Shown here: positions 8,774-17,041 of the stretch, piece by piece
How positions within the stretch are numbered: the first letter of the stretch is position 1
Layout: every line of letters begins with the position of its first letter
Assembly (NCBI RefSeq): GCF_014196425.1
Contig: NZ_JACIDR010000001.1
Coordinates: forward strand, 1,291,880 to 1,355,879
Length of the DNA stretch: 64,000 bases
Origin: Hansschlegelia beijingensis
Lineage (GTDB): Bacteria; Pseudomonadota; Alphaproteobacteria; Rhizobiales; Methylopilaceae
Direction: 5' to 3'
Notes under the pieces: model-generated
Database searches by the model: none
What the model was told of the DNA's origin: nothing
What the model saw: only the letters and a program-made list of their open reading frames with translations
Translations under genes and position numbers: made by a program

Positions 8774-9400
8774 ATGGCCGAAAAGCTGTCGCCTTCCCTG
8801 CCCGTCCAGCGCAAGTCCCCTGCGCCCCCGCGCGCCTGGCAACGCATGTTGTCGGGACGGAGACTGGACCTGCTCGACCCCTCGCCGCTTGACGTCGAGA
8901 TCGCGGACATCGCGCACGGCCTGGCGCGGGTGGCGCGCTGGAACGGCCAGACATCCGGGGAGCACATCTTCTCCGTCGCCCAGCATTCGCTTCTGGTGGA
9001 GGATATCGCCCGGAGGCTCGCGCCCGAGGCGGATGCGCGGGTTCTTGTGGCGGCCCTGCTGCACGACGCCGCCGAATACGTCATCGGCGACATGATCAGC
9101 CCGTTCAAGGCCGTCCTGGGGGGCGAGTACAGGGCGGTCGAGAAGCGGCTGATGGCGGCCATTCACCTTCGCTTCGGGTTGCCGCCGGAGCCTGCGGCCG
9201 CCACGCTGAAGCTCATCAAGCGCGCCGATGCGACCGCCGCCTTTCTCGAGGCGACGCGGCTCGCGGGTTTTTCCGTCGAGGAGGCGCGGAAGTTCTTCGG
9301 GCGGCCCGACGGCGCTCCCGCCAACGCCGACCTCACCCCGTGGCCCGCGTCCGAGGCGGAGGCCCGTTTCCTGGAACGTTTCTCCGCCCTGGCGTCGTGA
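8774..9400 (+). CDS. HD-domain phosphohydrolase (YfbR-like)
   Basis: A 208-residue HD-superfamily protein. The metal-binding pattern is intact: EHIFSVAQHSLLV supplies the first His, ALLHDAAEYVIGDMISPFK supplies the HD pair and a following Asp, and KLIKRADATAA supplies the last Asp. This arrangement resembles the YfbR/YGK1 type of 5'-deoxynucleotidases, cytosolic enzymes that remove phosphate from nucleoside monophosphates. The substrate is an inference from the fold. The start at 8774 follows the only methionine before the conserved core. It lies 67 bases upstream of a tyrosine-phosphatase-like gene on the same strand and may be co-transcribed with it. Confidence 0.85.
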   Translation: MAEKLSPSLPVQRKSPAPPRAWQRMLSGRRLDLLDPSPLDVEIADIAHGLARVARWNGQTSGEHIFSVAQHSLLVEDIARRLAPEADARVLVAALLHDAAEYVIGDMISPFKAVLGGEYRAVEKRLMAAIHLRFGLPPEPAAATLKLIKRADATAAFLEATRLAGFSVEEARKFFGRPDGAPANADLTPWPASEAEARFLERFSALAS

Positions 9401-9467
9401 ACGCCGGTCCCGCCCGCGCCGATGGTCGCCATGTCCTCCAGCCCGGCCGCGAGCTAGGCTCGCCGTC

Positions 9468-9974
9468 GTGATCATCGTGTGTCCGCTCTCCCGCCTGGCC
9501 GAGACCCTCGCCGCGACGCGGGCCCGGCGCGTGCTGTCGCTTCTCTCGGAGGGCGCGGCCGCGCCGCGCCTGGACGGGACGGCCGTCGCCGATCACCTCA
9601 CCTTGCGCTTCCATGACATCGTCGAGCCGCGCCACGGGCATGTCCCGCCGGGCGAAGCGCATGTGCGGCAAGCGCTGGACTTCGCGAGCCGCCCGGAGCC
9701 GCTCGTGGTGCATTGCTACGCCGGGGTCAGCCGCTCGACGGCGATGGCCTACGCGATCGCCTGCGCCCGCGAGCCCGCCCGCGACGAGCGGGAGCTTGCG
9801 GCCGAGCTCCGGCGCGCCAGCCCGATGGCGACGCCGAACCGGCTGATCGTAAGCCTCGCGGACGACGCCCTCGGCCGGGGCGGACGGATGGCGGAGGCGA
9901 TCGCCGCCATCGGCCGGGGAGAAGACGCTTTCGAGGGCGCGCCCTTCGCGCTCCATCCGGCGGGCGCGTCGTGA
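9468..9974 (+). CDS. Tyrosine phosphatase-like protein (CX5R)
   Basis: A 168-residue protein with a cysteine-phosphatase P-loop, VVHCYAGVSRSTAM, where Cys83 and Arg89 give the CX5R catalytic signature and a Ser follows as in dual-specificity phosphatases. A general-acid candidate Asp lies upstream in RFHDIVEP. This resembles a small alphaproteobacterial family annotated as tyrosine phosphatase or protein phosphatase. The GTG at 9468 is chosen because it places the beta strand IIVCPLSRL at the N-terminus. Its stop overlaps the GTG start of the following NrtR-like gene (GTGA), so the two are translationally coupled. The substrate is unknown. Confidence 0.8.
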   Translation: MIIVCPLSRLAETLAATRARRVLSLLSEGAAAPRLDGTAVADHLTLRFHDIVEPRHGHVPPGEAHVRQALDFASRPEPLVVHCYAGVSRSTAMAYAIACAREPARDERELAAELRRASPMATPNRLIVSLADDALGRGGRMAEAIAAIGRGEDAFEGAPFALHPAGAS

Positions 9975-10939
9975 GCGATCGGCCGAACATCGAGATCGGC
10001 CTGTCGGCCGCGGTGGTCGCGGTCGAGCGCGACGCCCCGGAAATCCTGGTCGCCCGTTCGCAGGATGATCTGGCGGCGCTGCCGGCCGGTCCGTTCGACC
10101 CGCGCCGCCGCCGCACCCTGGAGATCGCGCTCCGCGCCTCGGTCGCGGAGCAGACCGCGCTGGAGCTCGGCTATGTCGAGCAGCTCTACACGTTCGGGGA
10201 CCGTGGACGCGTGAAGAGTCCGGACGAGGTCGGGCCGCACACGGTTTCGATCGGCTATCTCGCGCTGACGCGCAGGCCGCGCGACGGCGCGGCGCTGGCG
10301 GCCGCCGGCGCGGCCTTTCGCCCGTGGTACGGCTTCTTCCCCTGGGAGGACTGGCGGCGACGCAGACCCGAGGTGCTCGACGCCGCGATCCTGCCGGCGC
10401 TCAGCCGCTGGACGGCGGAGGCCCCCGAGGCCGGGACCGGCCGCGACCTCCCCCGCCTCGTCAGGGCGCGACTCTGCTTCGGCTTCGACGGCTCGCCCTG
10501 GGACGAAGAGAAGGTGCTCGACCGCTACGAGCTCCTCTATGAAGCCGGGCTGGTGGAGGAGGCCAAGCGGGACGGCCGCCCGGCGGCGCTCGCGCGCGGC
10601 GAACTGCCCCGGCTGGGCGAGCCCATGCAGGCCGACCACCGCCGGATCCTGGCGACCGCGATGGGGCGCCTGCGGGGCAAGCTGAAATACCGGCCGGTGG
10701 TGTTCGAGCTCATGCCGCCTCGCTTCACCCTGACGGCGCTCCAGCAGACCGTCGAGGCGATAGCCGGCAGAAAGCTGCACAAGCAGAACTTTCGCCGGCT
10801 GGTCGAGAGCGCGGCGCTGGTGGAGCCGACCGGCGGCGCCGAGACCGCGACCGGCGGCCGGCCCGCGAAGCTCTACCGCTTCCGCCGCGAGGTGGTGGAG
10901 GAGCGGCCCGCGCCGGGGCTGCGGTTTGGCCGGGCCTGA
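9971..10939 (+). CDS. NrtR-like transcriptional regulator with degenerate Nudix domain
   Basis: A 322-residue protein with two parts. The N-terminal ~200 residues have Nudix-like spacing, but the Nudix box is degenerate: TLEIALRASVAEQTALELGYVEQ lacks the REXXEE residues. The C-terminal part, LMPPRFTLTALQQTVEAIAGRKLHKQNFRRL, is the winged-helix DNA-binding domain of NrtR regulators, which control NAD metabolism genes in response to ADP-ribose. Loss of Nudix catalysis is common in NrtR, so a sensor-repressor is the best reading. No NAD genes are adjacent; nadE lies 31 kb away. GTG start overlaps the phosphatase stop. Confidence 0.83.
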   Translation: MSDRPNIEIGLSAAVVAVERDAPEILVARSQDDLAALPAGPFDPRRRRTLEIALRASVAEQTALELGYVEQLYTFGDRGRVKSPDEVGPHTVSIGYLALTRRPRDGAALAAAGAAFRPWYGFFPWEDWRRRRPEVLDAAILPALSRWTAEAPEAGTGRDLPRLVRARLCFGFDGSPWDEEKVLDRYELLYEAGLVEEAKRDGRPAALARGELPRLGEPMQADHRRILATAMGRLRGKLKYRPVVFELMPPRFTLTALQQTVEAIAGRKLHKQNFRRLVESAALVEPTGGAETATGGRPAKLYRFRREVVEERPAPGLRFGRA

Positions 10940-11031
10940 GGGCCGGACCGTCACGCCAATGACTTTTGTCTCGTATTCGGCTAAATCCCTTGCGCGGGCG
11001 CAATCGCGCAATCTTCGGGACCACCCCATTC

Positions 11032-11931
11032 ATGCTTGCCTGGGATGATTTTCGCCTCGTGAAGGCGATCTCGGAGCGGCGCTCCCTCGCCGGCGCCGCG
11101 GAGTTCCTCGGCGTCAACGCCTCAACCGTGTTTCGGCGGCTGGGGGCGTTGGAGGACCGGCTCGGGGCGCGCCTGTTCGAGCGCGGCCGCGCGGGCTACG
11201 GGCTGACGCCGGCCGGCGAAGAGATGGCCGGCATCGCCGACCGGATGGCAGACGACATCATCGCCTTCGAACGCCGGGTGTCCGGCCAGGACCTCGCACC
11301 TACGGGCGAGCTCCGGGTCACCACCAACGACACGCTGCTGATCCACGCCCTGACCGACGTGCTCGCCGGCTTCCGCAAGGCCTATCCGGAGATCACGCTC
11401 GACATCGTGGTCGGGAACGCGGTGCTCAATCTGTCGAAGCGCGACGCCGACATCGCGCTGCGGGTGACGTCCTCGCCGCCGGAGACGTTGGTCGGGCGCC
11501 GGCTCGCCGGGATCTTCTGGGCCGTCTACGGCCCTGCCCCGCTCAAGCCGGTCTCGACCATCGAAGAGCTCGACGATATGCCCTGGATCGGGCCCGGCGA
11601 CATCCTCGCGCCGCTGCAGCGCTGGCTGCGCGACGTCGTGGGCGAGCACAGGGTGGTCTATCGCCTCTCGACGGTGCTCGGCATGGCGGAGGCGATCGGC
11701 GCGGGCGTCGGCGTGGGCCCGCTGCCCTGCTTCATCGGCAACCGCTTCCCGAACCTGGTCCGGCTCTACGATCCGCCCGGCCAGCAGCCGCCGGGACTCT
11801 GGATCCTGACGCATCCGGATCTGCGGTCGAGCGCGCGGGTGCGCGCCTTCATGGACTATGTCGCGGTCGAACTCGCCAAGCGCCGCCCCTGCTTCGAGGG
11901 CGTCAAGGAACGCGAAACCGTCTCCGCCTGA
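11032..11931 (+). CDS. LysR family transcriptional regulator
   Basis: A 299-residue LysR-type regulator. Residues 1-60 form the winged helix-turn-helix: FRLVKAISERRSLAGAAEFLG, then NASTVFRRLGALEDRLGARLFER. The remainder is the periplasmic-binding-protein-like effector domain, with LRVTTNDTLLIHALTDVL opening its first lobe and GMAEAIGAGVGVGPLPCFIG in the second. The ATG at 11032 is used because MLAWDDFRLV is the usual start of this subgroup. It lies between the NrtR-like gene and the convergent prfC, so the usual divergent target gene is absent and the regulon cannot be guessed. Confidence 0.92.
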   Translation: MLAWDDFRLVKAISERRSLAGAAEFLGVNASTVFRRLGALEDRLGARLFERGRAGYGLTPAGEEMAGIADRMADDIIAFERRVSGQDLAPTGELRVTTNDTLLIHALTDVLAGFRKAYPEITLDIVVGNAVLNLSKRDADIALRVTSSPPETLVGRRLAGIFWAVYGPAPLKPVSTIEELDDMPWIGPGDILAPLQRWLRDVVGEHRVVYRLSTVLGMAEAIGAGVGVGPLPCFIGNRFPNLVRLYDPPGQQPPGLWILTHPDLRSSARVRAFMDYVAVELAKRRPCFEGVKERETVSA

Positions 11932-11947
11932 GCCCGGCGCCCGGGGC

Positions 11948-13546
11948 TTACGCGGCCACCTTGCGCACGTCCTTGACGTCCAGGAACGCCACCTTCTCCC
12001 AGCGCTCCTTGGCGCGGGTCATCTGGAAGGCGCTTCCGGCCAGCAGCACCGGGTCGCCGTCGAGATCCTCGGCGACGTTGCCGCGGTTGGCGTTGAGGAA
12101 CTCCTGAAGATCTTTCTCGGGCCCGGAGACCCATCGGGCGAGCGCGTACTGGCTCTGCTCGAAACCGACCTCGAGCCCATACTCGGCGGCCAGGCGCCCG
12201 GTGAGCACGTCGAGCTGAAGCGGCCCGACGACGCCCACCAGCGCCGGGGAGCCGTCAAGCGGGCGGAACACCTGCACGACGCCCTCTTCGGCCAGCTCCT
12301 GCAGCGCCTGCTTGAGCTTCTTGGCCTTCATCGCGTCCTCGAGCCGCACCCGGCGCAGGATTTCGGGCGCGAAGCTCGGCACGCCGAGGAAGGAGATGTC
12401 CTCGCCCTCGGTCAGCGTGTCGCCGATGCGCAGCAGTCCGTGGTTCGGGATGCCCACCACGTCGCCCGCATAGGCTTCCTCGGCGAGCGCGCGGTCCTGA
12501 GCGAAGAAGAACTGCGGCGCGTGAAGCCCGATCGTTTTGGCCGTGCGCGTCTGAAGCACCTTCATGCCGCGCCTGAGCTTGCCCGAGCAAAGCCTTACGA
12601 ACGCGATACGATCTCGATGGTTGGGGTCCATGTTCGCCTGGACCTTGAAGACGAAGGCCGTCATCCGGTCCTCGGCCGGCCTCACCGGCCGCTTGTCGCT
12701 GTCCAGCCCCTGCGGCGCGGGCGCCAGGTCGGCGAGGCCGTCGAGCAGGTCCCGCACACCGAAGTTCCTGAGCGCGGAGCCGAAGAACACCGGGGTCTGG
12801 TGGCCCTCGCGGAACGAGGCGAGATCGAAGGGCTTGAGCGCGCCGGCCGCAAGCTCGAGCTCCTCGGTGACCTCAGTGAGCCGGTCGGCCGAGACCAGGC
12901 CCTTGAGCGCCTCCATGCCGGTTCCGGAGATGGAATCGCCGCTGTCGACGAGCCGGATGCGCCCGGTCTGAAGCTCATAGGTCCCGGCGAAATCGCGGCC
13001 GCGCCCGATCGGCCAGGTGAGCGGCGCGACGTCGAGTGCGAGCGTGCTCTCGATCTCGTCCAGGATCTCGAACGGGTCGCGGCTCTCGCGGTCCATCTTG
13101 TTGACGAAGGTCACGATCGGGATGTCGCGCAGGCGGCACACCTCGAACAGCTTGCGGGTGCGCTCCTCGATGCCCTTCGCGGCGTCGATCACCATGACGG
13201 CGGAATCGACCGCCGTCAGCGTCCGGTAGGTGTCTTCCGAGAAGTCCTCATGGCCCGGCGTGTCGAGCAGGTTGAACACGCAGTCGCGGTACTCGAAGGT
13301 CATGACCGAGGTCACCACCGAGATGCCGCGCTCCCGCTCGATGTTCATCCAGTCCGACCGCGTGCGACGGCGCTCGCCCTTGGCGCGCACCTGACCGGCC
13401 AACTGGATGGCGCCGCCGAACATCAGCAGCTTCTCCGTCAGCGTCGTCTTGCCGGCGTCCGGATGGGAGATGATCGCGAAGGTGCGGCGACGCTCGACCT
13501 GGCGGGCGAGCGGCGTGGCGGCGGTCGAAACGGCGAGATCGGTCAT
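11948..13546 (-). CDS. prfC: Peptide chain release factor 3
   Basis: A 532-residue GTPase that recycles class I release factors from the ribosome after termination. The N-terminal G domain shows the P-loop SHPDAGKTTLTEKLL near residue 28, the switch II DTPGHEDFSEDTYR and the specificity motif NKMDRESRDP. The RF3-specific continuation TYELQTGRIRLVDSGDS and the C-terminal half with LDVLTGRLAAEYGLEV separate it from EF-G and TypA. Length matches RF3 (about 530). It stands alone, convergent with the LysR gene; the 16 bases between the stops are too short for a clear terminator. Confidence 0.97.
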   Translation of the reverse strand: MTDLAVSTAATPLARQVERRRTFAIISHPDAGKTTLTEKLLMFGGAIQLAGQVRAKGERRRTRSDWMNIERERGISVVTSVMTFEYRDCVFNLLDTPGHEDFSEDTYRTLTAVDSAVMVIDAAKGIEERTRKLFEVCRLRDIPIVTFVNKMDRESRDPFEILDEIESTLALDVAPLTWPIGRGRDFAGTYELQTGRIRLVDSGDSISGTGMEALKGLVSADRLTEVTEELELAAGALKPFDLASFREGHQTPVFFGSALRNFGVRDLLDGLADLAPAPQGLDSDKRPVRPAEDRMTAFVFKVQANMDPNHRDRIAFVRLCSGKLRRGMKVLQTRTAKTIGLHAPQFFFAQDRALAEEAYAGDVVGIPNHGLLRIGDTLTEGEDISFLGVPSFAPEILRRVRLEDAMKAKKLKQALQELAEEGVVQVFRPLDGSPALVGVVGPLQLDVLTGRLAAEYGLEVGFEQSQYALARWVSGPEKDLQEFLNANRGNVAEDLDGDPVLLAGSAFQMTRAKERWEKVAFLDVKDVRKVAA

Positions 13547-13718
13547 TCGGCTCTGATCGGCGTGAGCGGGCGGCGCCCGGATGCTGCAGCCTCCCGCGCC
13601 GCGCCTTCGGCGGAGACCGCATGGCCAGCCTTCGCCCGTTCCTGCGCCGTTGGAGAGGAATGCCCTTCAAATGGCGGATCACGACGCCTAACGCAATGCG
13701 CGCGGCCTCTGGCCCCGC

Positions 13719-14582
13719 CTACGCTTCGGCGCCGGTGGACGCCGGCGCCCTGCTCTCGGCGGCGGCCGGCTCGGCGGAGGGCCGCGTGAGCCGGGCCCCC
13801 TGCTCCCGCGCGCGCGCCGTGCGCCAGCGCTCCCCGTCCCAGGCGCGGACCTCGATGAGCACCTGCCCGGACGGCTCGACCGTCAGCCGGTGATAGGCGT
13901 TGGGTTCGCCCCTGAGGCGCGTCGACGTCGCCGTCGAGGCCTGCACGATCAGCATGCGCGTGTCGTCCTCAGCCTCGACCGCATGGGTGTGGACGTAATC
14001 GCGATGCAGATGGCCCGAAAGGACGAGCCCGATCCGCAGCTTCTGAAAGCACGCCAGGGCCCTTTCGGCCCGGCCTACGATGGCGAGCTCGGGCTCGGTC
14101 TCCGGCGGATGAAGCGGATGGTGAGCGACGACGATGCGGAACAGATTCGGCGGCAGCTCCTGGACGCGCCTCCTGAACTTCCTGAGTTGTCCGACGCCGT
14201 AGCGGCCTTTCGACCAGTCGAGCCCGAAGGTGAACCGGCGGGCGGTGTTGAGCCCGACGACCGCGACCGTATCGTCGCGCCAGATCGGCTCGACGTCGCG
14301 CGAAACGAAGCGCCTCCACCGCCGGTAGGGGTCCAGGAAGCGCTCGAGCATGTTCAGGTAGGTGATGTCATGGTTCCCCGGCACCGCCAGAACGGGAGCG
14401 TTCAGGCTGCGGAGGAAGGCGCCGGACGAGCGGTACTCATGCCGGTGAGCGCGCTGCGTCAGGTCCCCCGACACCGCGATCAGGTCAGGCGGATCGGCGT
14501 TGATCTCGTCCCGGAGCGCCTGGACGACGCGTTGGTCCACCCGGTCGAAATGCAGGTCGGAGAGATGCACGATCCGGGTCAT
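13719..14582 (-). CDS. Metallophosphoesterase
   Basis: A 287-residue calcineurin-like phosphoesterase with all five metal-binding motifs in order: HLSDLHFDR, AVSGDLTQR, VPGNHDITY, VVAHHPLHP and SGHLHRDYVHTH. These bind a dinuclear metal centre that hydrolyses phosphomono- or diesters. The pattern is closest to cyclic-AMP phosphodiesterase (CpdA)-like or generic bacterial metallophosphoesterases; the substrate is not decided. The last ~45 residues are a Pro/Ala/Arg-rich tail. Its ATG overlaps the stop of the diacylglycerol-kinase-like gene by 4 bases, so it is the second gene of a two-gene operon that could act in lipid turnover. Confidence 0.92.
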   Translation of the reverse strand: MTRIVHLSDLHFDRVDQRVVQALRDEINADPPDLIAVSGDLTQRAHRHEYRSSGAFLRSLNAPVLAVPGNHDITYLNMLERFLDPYRRWRRFVSRDVEPIWRDDTVAVVGLNTARRFTFGLDWSKGRYGVGQLRKFRRRVQELPPNLFRIVVAHHPLHPPETEPELAIVGRAERALACFQKLRIGLVLSGHLHRDYVHTHAVEAEDDTRMLIVQASTATSTRLRGEPNAYHRLTVEPSGQVLIEVRAWDGERWRTARAREQGARLTRPSAEPAAAESRAPASTGAEA

Positions 14583-15502
14583 GCGGCCGCCTCCGGCGCC
14601 GCCGATTCCTCGCCGTGCGGGCGGAGCGCCAGCAGCGCCTTCGGGCGGATCCGATAGAGAAGCGGAGGCTTCAGCAGCATCGTCTCTCCGTCGTTCATCA
14701 CCCGCAGGAGCTTGCGCCGGCTCGTCACGGTGAGCTCTCGCACCGCGAAGGTCTCGATGTCGGGGTCCTGCCTCCAGTTTCCGATGGCGACCCGCGCCGA
14801 AATGCGGATGAGCGGCCAGGCGCTGAGATGCCGCGTCACGTAGAGCGCGAGTTCGCCCCGGTCGAGGCGCGAGCGGCTGAGAAAATGCCCGAAGCCCTCG
14901 TCATAGGCGTTGTTCGCGACCACGATCGCCTTGGAGCGAAAGGTGACGGGCCCCTGCCCCAGGTCCAGCCCAACGCGCAGCGGCGGGTAGCGGTAGAGGC
15001 CTTTCAGCCCCGCCACCACCAGCCGCCACCAGCCCGTCACGCCCATGTTCTGCCGCCCGCGCTCGCGCCGCTCGGCCAGGCGCGCGGGCACGCCGAGCAT
15101 GGAGTTGCAGAGGAAAACGTGTCCGTTCACCTCCCCGAGGTCGATCGGGATGCGCTCGGCGGAGGCCAGCGCCACGATCGCCTCATCGAGGTCGAGCGGA
15201 ATGCCGAGGTCCCGGGCGAGCAGGTTCATCGTGCCGAGCGGCAGCGGCCCCAAAGCCTTGCCGGCGCCAGCGAGCGCCTGGGCGGCGGTCATGATGGTGC
15301 CGTCCCCGCCCGCCGTGATCACCGCCTCTACCGGCAGACTGGCGGCATGCTCTGCCCGCGCGACGAGGTCGCTGGCGTCCCCGTCGAGAACGGCTCCGAC
15401 GTCGAAGCCGGCGTCCGCGAGCTTCCGCTCCAGGTCGCGTGGCGCATCCGTCAGCCCGAGAAGTGCGCCCGACGACCTGTTGATGACGAGCGCGATCTTC
15501 AT
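14579..15502 (-). CDS. Diacylglycerol/lipid kinase family protein
   Basis: A 307-residue protein with the DAG-kinase catalytic domain. The nucleotide-binding loop GGDGTI sits at residues 65-70, followed by the conserved LPLGTMNLLARDLGIP with its substrate or ATP contacts. Related proteins (YegS, DgkB, BmrU) phosphorylate lipids such as diacylglycerol or phosphatidylglycerol at the inner face of the membrane. The C-terminal beta-sandwich half is present and the length is normal. It is the first gene of a two-gene operon with a metallophosphoesterase, overlapping it by ATGA. Eight bases separate it from the APC permease stop upstream. Confidence 0.9.
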   Translation of the reverse strand: MKIALVINRSSGALLGLTDAPRDLERKLADAGFDVGAVLDGDASDLVARAEHAASLPVEAVITAGGDGTIMTAAQALAGAGKALGPLPLGTMNLLARDLGIPLDLDEAIVALASAERIPIDLGEVNGHVFLCNSMLGVPARLAERRERGRQNMGVTGWWRLVVAGLKGLYRYPPLRVGLDLGQGPVTFRSKAIVVANNAYDEGFGHFLSRSRLDRGELALYVTRHLSAWPLIRISARVAIGNWRQDPDIETFAVRELTVTSRRKLLRVMNDGETMLLKPPLLYRIRPKALLALRPHGEESAAPEAAA

Positions 15503-15509
15503 GATCGCG

Positions 15510-16913
15510 TCACGACCCCGACATGGCCTCGTCCTGCTCGATGAAGCGACGAAGCCGGGCCTGGTCCCGTCCCGCTCCGGTGATGAAGTAGAGAGCCGCG
15601 ATCGCGAGCAGGAGGCCGATCGCGATCACGGGCGCGGTCCAGCTGCCCTGACCGAGCCGCACCAGGATCAGCGCGGCGCAGACGGCCGCTCCCAGCATCG
15701 GCACGAAGACCGGGACCTCGAACTCTCCCGTTCTTTCCGAGGGGCGGCGCTTTAGCACCACGAGCGCCACGTTCACGACGGTGAACACGCTGAGCAGAAG
15801 CAGCACCGTGGCCGAGGCGAGCTCCTTGATGTCGCCGACCATCGCGAGAGCCGCCACCACCACGAGCAGCGCCAGGATGGCGACATGCGGCGTCCGGCGG
15901 GTCGGATGCACGCGGCCGAGCGCCGCCGGCATCAGGCCCTGCTTGGACATGCCGTAGAGCAGGCGCGAGCCCATGATCCAGTTGACGAGGGCGGTGTTGG
16001 ACACGGCGAAGATGCTGATCGCGGTGAACAGCGCCGGGGGGAGCCAGGGCGCGGCCTTCTCGACGACCGCGACCAGCGCCAGACCCTCGGATCCAGCGAG
16101 TTCGCTCCAGTGCATCACCGAGACGGCGGTGATCGCGATCGCCATGTAGATGATGGTCGCGGCCAGCATCGCGAACACGATGGCGAGCGGCATGTTCCGG
16201 CTCGGGTTCTTCACCTCCTCGGAGACGTTCAGCATGTCCTCGAAGCCGATGAAGGAGAAGAAGGTCAGCACCGCGCCCTGCATCACGAGCAGCGCCAGGC
16301 CGGCGGCGCCGCTGTCCCCACCCTCCTGCGGCGGGAACTCCAGCAGGCTGTTCGTGCCCCAGTAGCTGAAGCCGACCAGCACCACGAGGATCAGTCCGCC
16401 GGCCTCCACGATGGTGCAGACGACATTGGCCCACATCGACTCCTTGATCCCGCGGAGCAGGACGGCCGCCACCAGCAGCAGGAAGCCGAGCGCCAGCACC
16501 CAGGTCGGCAGGAACGAGCCGCCGAACAACTGCTGCAGGCCCTGAGCCACCACGTTCGACTGGGTGGCGATCGATGTCAGGCCGGAGCAAACGACCGTCA
16601 GGCCGACGACGTAGCTGAGCAGCGGCGCTCCATAGGCGCGCTGGGTGACGTAGGCGGCCCCGCCCGCCTTGGGATATCGCGACACGATGTTGGCGTAGGA
16701 CAGGCCGGTCAGCATCGCCGCGACCATGCTGACCAGAAAGCCGATCCAGATCGCGCTGCCGAGATCCTTCGCGGCCTGACCGACCAGGCCATAGATGCCG
16801 GCGCCCAGCATGCTGCCGAGGCCGTAAAGCGTCACCTGCCAAAGGGTGACCGAGCGGTCGAGGGTCGGCTCTCGCGTAGCGGCAGGCGCAGATCCCATGT
16901 CAATCGCAGCCAT
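15510..16913 (-). CDS. APC family amino acid permease
   Basis: A 467-residue transporter with about 12 membrane helices, of the amino acid-polyamine-organocation superfamily. The helix 1 signature GLGSMLGAGIYGLVGQAA contains the unwound G-[SA]-G-type substrate-binding stretch. FFSFIGFEDMLNVSEEVKNPSRNMP in the middle is the highly conserved helix 6/loop block of the CAT/YfnA-like branch. A cationic or neutral amino acid substrate is likely but undecided. I chose the ATG at 16913 because GAGGGAG lies just upstream; a longer form starting 57 bases earlier would add a non-membrane extension. It may be the upstream member of a transcript with the lipid kinase. Confidence 0.9.
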   Translation of the reverse strand: MAAIDMGSAPAATREPTLDRSVTLWQVTLYGLGSMLGAGIYGLVGQAAKDLGSAIWIGFLVSMVAAMLTGLSYANIVSRYPKAGGAAYVTQRAYGAPLLSYVVGLTVVCSGLTSIATQSNVVAQGLQQLFGGSFLPTWVLALGFLLLVAAVLLRGIKESMWANVVCTIVEAGGLILVVLVGFSYWGTNSLLEFPPQEGGDSGAAGLALLVMQGAVLTFFSFIGFEDMLNVSEEVKNPSRNMPLAIVFAMLAATIIYMAIAITAVSVMHWSELAGSEGLALVAVVEKAAPWLPPALFTAISIFAVSNTALVNWIMGSRLLYGMSKQGLMPAALGRVHPTRRTPHVAILALLVVVAALAMVGDIKELASATVLLLLSVFTVVNVALVVLKRRPSERTGEFEVPVFVPMLGAAVCAALILVRLGQGSWTAPVIAIGLLLAIAALYFITGAGRDQARLRRFIEQDEAMSGS

Positions 16914-16980
16914 CCCGAACTCCCTCGCCCGCACTTGAGGTTGAGCTAGCGCGACAGGGAGCGCCGCCAACGGCGCTGCG

Positions 16981-17022
16981 AAAAGAAGAAGGGCGCGGGA
17001 GCCGAAGCGTCCCGCGCCCTTC
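16981..17022 (-). terminator. Rho-independent terminator after the OmpA-like gene
   Basis: A perfect 13-base-pair stem (16988-17000 with 17010-17022) around a 9-base loop, followed on the minus strand by TTCTTTT. It begins 19 bases after the stop of the OmpA-like gene and separates that gene from the APC permease downstream. Confidence 0.85.
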
Positions 17023-17041
17023 AGACGTCCGAGCGTTTGGC

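Noticed and set aside
11858..13789. A 643-codon plus-strand open frame
   Set aside because: Antisense to prfC, whose GTPase motifs are complete; the frame encodes biased Arg/Ala/Gly/Asp/Val-rich sequence.
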